Positions 60,076 through 64,000 of a stretch of 64,000 nt of DNA are shown here, piece after piece; positions within the stretch are counted from its first letter, which is position 1; each line of letters opens with the position of its first letter. Source of the stretch: Lunularia cruciata (Eukaryota > Streptophyta > Marchantiopsida > Lunulariales > Lunulariaceae); contig OX419758.1 in assembly GCA_948567375.1 (NCBI GenBank), positions 35,355,473 to 35,419,472 of the forward strand, given 5' to 3'. Position numbers and translations under genes: made by a program. The notes under the pieces are model-generated. The model saw nothing but the letters and a program-made list of their open reading frames with translations. It was not told the DNA's origin and ran no database searches.

Positions 60076-60184
60076 ATTGTGGCACTTTAGAGCCTCTGTT
60101 TGACTTATATGTGACTTGTACTTCTATAGTGTATGATGTTGATAACAATATTTATTGTGTAGTGATGTATATACACATGATAGT
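60076..60184 (+). repeat. Direct repeat R, copy before G2 3' LTR
   Basis: ATTGTGGCACTTTAGAG through GATGTATATACACATGATA; repeated at 60633-60723. Confidence 0.82.
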
Positions 60185-60723
60185 TGTCACACCATTTATA
60201 GTGTTGCATCTAGATTGAACAGACACTAGAGTTGTAGTGATAGTAGTTAGAGTTATTTCAACAATTTCTCAAAGACTACTTTTCGATGGTCAGATTTTGT
60301 GTTTGGGAAATTGACTTCATGGTGTGGCCCACCATCACTTTGCACCATTTGCATCGTTGAGTGTGCCATCAGTGGGACCGTTAGGGTTTCAGACCTAGCT
60401 CGAGTCCAGGGGTATATTTTCAAAGTGCAGCTCTAGAGAGCTCACTTCTCTGATGTTGGGCCTTTGAGTTCATGGCTATGGTAGACAAAGGCCATAAGCA
60501 TCACTTGGATTCTCTTAGCTAGAGTGGATGTGGCTTGACTGTTATCAGTGCCTAGTTGTTGGCAGTTTATAGAGTGACAGATCAAGTGCTGATCTGAATT
60601 GAGTGGATTCAAGAGTTGTAAATAATTTGATTATTGTGGCACTTTAGAGCGTATGTATGACTTACGTGTGAGTTGTGCTTCTATAGTGTATGATGTTGTG
60701 TAGTGATGTATATATGCACAACA
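60185..60723 (+). repeat. 3' LTR of G2
   Basis: Core 60185-60632 (TGTCACACCATTTATAGTG to TTTGATT), then R segment 60633-60723 ending GCACAACA, directly against the integrase of chromovirus X. Confidence 0.82.
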
Positions 60724-61421
60724 AGTGCTTGCCTATTTAGAATTATTGCATGCAAACTTTGCAATTGCAAGATATTCATCCCAATTGGTATGATGAATGT
60801 TGATGAAAGCACAAAGCTTAACTTCCAAGGTGCAATTTGCATGTTTAGTTTGTCTATCAATTTGAGGATGATAGGCCATGGAAAAAGCAAGCTTGGTGTT
60901 GAGTATCTGGAAGAGTGCTTGCCAAAACTTTCTAATGAAGCGAGGATCATGGTTAGAGATGAGTACACACGACATCCTATGATGCTTGAATACATTATTG
61001 AAGTAGATTTTCACCAAGGTTGGAACATCCACACTATCAACCATTGGTGCGAAATGGATTTGCTAACTAAGCTTATCCACAAACACCACAATTGCTATCT
61101 GACCTTGCTTTGTCTTGGGCAAGGAGGTGATAAGATCTAAGCTCACATGTTCCCAACAAGTAGATGGAATGATAAGTAGTTGAAGGAGTCTACTCGGTTT
61201 TTGGTTATTGGCCTTGTTGCACGTTGGCAACTCTCACATGATTGGAAAAACTCCCAAACATCTCATGCCATGTTGGGCCACCACCATTGGCATTGGAGGG
61301 TACTCAAGGTCTTGTCCATATGACCAACAATTAGTAAATCAAGGGCTTCTTGAAGGCACACAAGTTGGAGATCACCTTTGGTTGGAATATAGATCCAGTC
61401 TTCCTAAAATAGAAGGCCTTT

Positions 61422-62112
61422 TGTAATACTCCAAGGACAAGGGAAAAGAGAAAACATAGATTTCACACTCAATCATCCAATGCTCCAAAGGAGCACCTTC
61501 TCTTTATTATATAGACAAAGAGGATCTCCTCCAAGGAAGCTCCACCATAGGATTAGGCACAAAGATAGGTGACATGTTGGTCTTGGTCCTATGTGGTTGG
61601 TCAAATAAGCTTTGACTAGAGGGAATCTTTTAGGGAATCTTCTTGTAGGAATCTTAGAATCATATGGGTGAGGTATCATTGGAAAGCTCTTGACAAGACA
61701 AAGCAAGGGGTAGATAAGGCCAGCTTATCCTCTATGGGGAGGACCTTACACATTTTCAATGCCTAATTCATCTATTTAGGCCTCTGAAATTGCCTTCAAA
61801 GATTTTAGGCATATTTTGATTCCTACTCTATTAGTAGAAGTCCCCATTTGGTGATACCTCTTGTTGATCTATTTAGTCCATTGTGTGTAACATCCTTCTA
61901 GATGTTACTAAACCAATTCTCACCTTGAAATCATATGTCTAGCTATTGGTTCTAAGGTTTTCAAGTCTATTTTGATTTCTACCTTATTAGTAGAAGTACT
62001 CTTTTGGTGATACTTCTATCTAATTTATTTGGACCATCATGTATAAAATCATTCTAGATGTTACCAAACCAAATTTCACATCTAGATCATATGGCTAGCT
62101 CTTGGTATTACA
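61422..62112 (-). mobile_element. Solo LTR of family Y inside chromovirus X
   Basis: 691 bp, minus strand, TGTAATACCAAGAGC to GGAGTATTACA. Flanks CCTTT (61417-61421) and CCTTC (62113-62117) look like a slightly drifted target duplication. It is longer than other Y copies because its first part, including the GGTATCACC word, is duplicated. Confidence 0.85.
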
Positions 62113-64000
62113 CCTTCCTTGAAGGAGAAGGTGTTGTACTCCTTGTTGCATGCTGTCAAACAACCATGTACCATTTGGAAGAAGGGATCTTGTTGTAGAG
62201 CTAACCAAAACTTGTTTTGGACCTTGGAGTCAATTGACATCATCATAATTGCCACCATAAAGAGAGGAAGAACTTCCAATCAGGTAGTCATGATAGAGCA
62301 TAAGAGATGACATAGAACCGACCTAGTTTGTACTCAAGTTTGATGTCAAACAATTGGAGTTGTTCTTCCCATTGATGATGTTGACTCTTCTTGTGTTCCA
62401 AGTGTAAGGTTTGCAACAATGGTTTGTGATCAGTTTGCATGATCATTTGTTTCTCCAAGAGATAATGCCTCCATACCTTGGTAGCATATACCATTAACAG
62501 TTGTTCCAATCTCAAGTAGAGTAATCTCTTTCAGCTGTATTTAGTCGGCAAGACACAAAGGCAATAGAGTGTAGTCCATTTGGGAATCCCTGTTGCAACA
62601 TGGTTCCAATTGCAAAGTTAGAAGCATCAAAATCAACCACACAAGGTAGTTGAGGATCATATGGTTGAAGAATAGGTCTTGAAGACACAATATATTTTAA
62701 CTTCTAGAATGCTTCTTTGTGCATAGTGGTCCATTGGAAGCTTGAGTTCTTCCCCAAGAGGTTAGTCAATGGTGCAACCACATGAGCATAATAGTGGATG
62801 AACCATCGATAAAAACTGGCCAATCCATTAAATGCCCATAGTTTAGTAGCATCCTTTAGAGTAGGCCAATCAGTAATGGCCTTGATTTTCTCCTCTTCCA
62901 TATTGATCCCCTTCAATGAGATCTTGTGACCCAAGAAGGTAACTTCCTTATGCCAAAATGCACACTTCAACTTCTTGCAATAAAATTTCCATTGTCGTAG
63001 TTCTCTTAGGACTTCTCACACATGATTCACGTGTTTTGCCTCTATCTTGCTATAGATTAAGATATCATCCAAGTACACCACCACGTACCAATCCAATAGT
63101 CCATCCAACACCTAATGCATATGATCTATGAAGACTATTGGAGCATTATTGAGCCCGAAAGGTAGAACTCTCTACTTGAAATGCACATACCTTATGCAAA
63201 AGATAGTCTTTTGCACATCCTCCTTATCAATGAGGATTTGCCAATAGCGGCTGCAAAGATCCAACTTGGAAAAGTATCATGCTCCACTCAATTGATTAAG
63301 CAAGTTATCAATCCGAGGCAAGGGATATGCATTCTTCATTGTTTGCTTATTTAGCCCTCAGTAATCAATATAGAAATGAAGTCTTCCATCCTTCTTTGTA
63401 ACAAATAATATTGGTGCTCCCCAAGGAGAGGTACTATGTTGTATGAAGTACTTCTCCAACAACTCCGTAAGTATTGTTCGTAACTCCTCCAACTCCTTTT
63501 GTGAGAGTTGATGGATTGGTCTACTCTACTCATTGGGGTACTCCTTGGCAATCACTCAATCTTGAAAGGCATACCATGATCAAAGTGTAATCCCCTTGGT
63601 AGATCATCCAAAAACACTTCTGCAAACTCTTGAACTATCTGATCAACCATTGTTTGATGAAGCTCTTAGTCCTCCTCATATTGTTCTTATGCAATTGGCT
63701 TGATCCCCACCGTGAAAATAGACTTATCTTTCTCCAAGGCTTGCTCTATTTGCTTCACTAACAAGCTTCCCGTTTAAGGACTCATCTTTCTTCAAAGCTT
63801 GCTCCATGGCTGCTTTCTTGGCAAAATTCCTATCTTGGGACTCATCTCCCTTCAAGGTTTGCTCTATGGCTACCTTCTTGACAAACTCTCCCTCATGGGA
63901 TTGACTATTCTTAGGTGTCTTACTCAAAGGTGCAAGACAACCTAATCGGAACTTCCTACCTTGGTGTTGTACTTGAAATTGTTATCAATTCCAATCAAAT
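62113..64000 (-). other. Right block of chromovirus X (integrase start to reverse transcriptase and linker)
   Basis: RNase H piece (MQTDHKPLLQTLHLEH), reverse transcriptase pieces (FLGHKISLKGINMEE; FNGLASFYRWFIHYY) and a Lys/Glu-rich linker. Decayed; continues past the window. Confidence 0.8.
63721..63900 (-). repeat. 60-bp tandem repeat in chromovirus X linker
   Basis: Three units of 60 bp (63721, 63781, 63841) share CTCATCT..CTTCAA.G and GCTC.ATGGCT; on the minus strand they encode 20-residue Lys/Glu-rich repeats (KKAAMEQALKKDES). The period is an exact multiple of three. Confidence 0.87.

Larger units (their letters stand above)
49155..60723 (+). mobile_element. Ty3/gypsy retrotransposon G2 with PHD finger (decayed)
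   Basis: Same family and order as G1: LTR core (49155-49580), leader (to about 51.1 kb), gag (about 51.13-52.25 kb), unassigned region (about 52.6-54.6 kb), reverse transcriptase (55.2-55.93 kb, and a second partial copy at 58.46-58.81 kb), integrase (58.81-59.2 kb), PHD part (59.6-59.9 kb) and 3' LTR (60185-60723). An unrelated stretch of about 2.4 kb (56036-58455) lies between the two reverse transcriptase pieces, and the sequence just before it (55937-56035) copies 53.85-53.95 kb, so the middle is a mosaic. It sits inside chromovirus X. Well over ten breaks. LTR cores differ by roughly a tenth by eye. Confidence 0.88.
48075..64000 (-). mobile_element. Chromovirus X (Ty3/gypsy), split by G2 and a Y LTR, runs off the window
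   Basis: Minus strand in two blocks, 48075-49154 and 60724-64000. From the right edge: a linker with 60-bp repeats, reverse transcriptase (about 62.7-63.6 kb; FLGHKISLKGI), RNase H (about 62.3-62.6 kb), a zinc-binding/integrase start around 62.1-62.3 kb, integrase core (about 60.73-61.4 kb; AYHPQIDRQTKHAN), integrase end and chromodomain (48.54-49.15 kb), a polypurine tract (AGCGATGGGGGAA) and the 3' LTR (48075-48472). The chromodomain places it among chromoviruses. The 5' end lies beyond 64000. Broken in many places. A solo LTR of the same family sits in G1. Confidence 0.86.

Overview
The window reads as nuclear DNA of a land plant. Three host genes are visible: an ankyrin-repeat membrane protein with a PGG-type end, an F-box protein with a propeller-like C-terminal half, and a spliced GH19 chitinase-family gene. 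Gene style and the heavy load of Ty1/copia, Ty3/gypsy and chromovirus remnants suggest a bryophyte, most likely a moss. That is inference; no rRNA, tRNA or organelle marker is present to confirm it.

Layout. 0.4-2.2 kb: ankyrin/PGG gene (minus). 4.0-8.6 kb: decayed copia element C1 (plus). 8.6-12.3 kb: no recognisable gene. 12.3-14.3 kb: F-box gene (plus), with a 140-bp tandem duplication just downstream. 15.6-31.8 kb: a second copia element, C2 (minus), split by gypsy element G1 (16.9-29.7 kb, plus). G1 itself holds a solo chromovirus LTR, a 2.35-kb insert with a 91-bp tandem array, and a solo LTR of another family (Y). 32-34.8 kb: AT-rich spacer with several copies of a short dispersed repeat. 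34.9-36.2 kb: GH19 gene (minus, three exons). 37.6-48 kb: very AT-rich, CpG-poor decayed DNA with three Y solo LTRs. 48.1-64 kb: chromovirus X (minus, running off the right edge), split by gypsy element G2 (49.2-60.7 kb) and by another Y solo LTR.

The nesting gives relative dates: C2 is older than G1; G1 is older than its three inserts; X is older than G2 and than the Y copy inside it; one Y LTR is older than the short repeat inserted in it. All elements look old. By eye the two LTRs of G1 or of G2 differ at roughly a tenth of positions or more, and every coding part is broken.

Most worth following: (1) G1 and G2 both carry a PHD finger after the integrase, where chromovirus X carries a chromodomain; (2) both have a long unassigned region between gag and pol, and a 3' LTR flanked on both sides by a repeat that the 5' LTR lacks; (3) a short dispersed repeat marked by GGCGACCGCG and two small hairpins, about seven loci, one inserted in a Y LTR with a duplicated target; (4) the GH19 protein keeps both catalytic glutamates but has a chitinase-like-protein style loop. 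No bacterial-type defence system, CRISPR array or operon is present.
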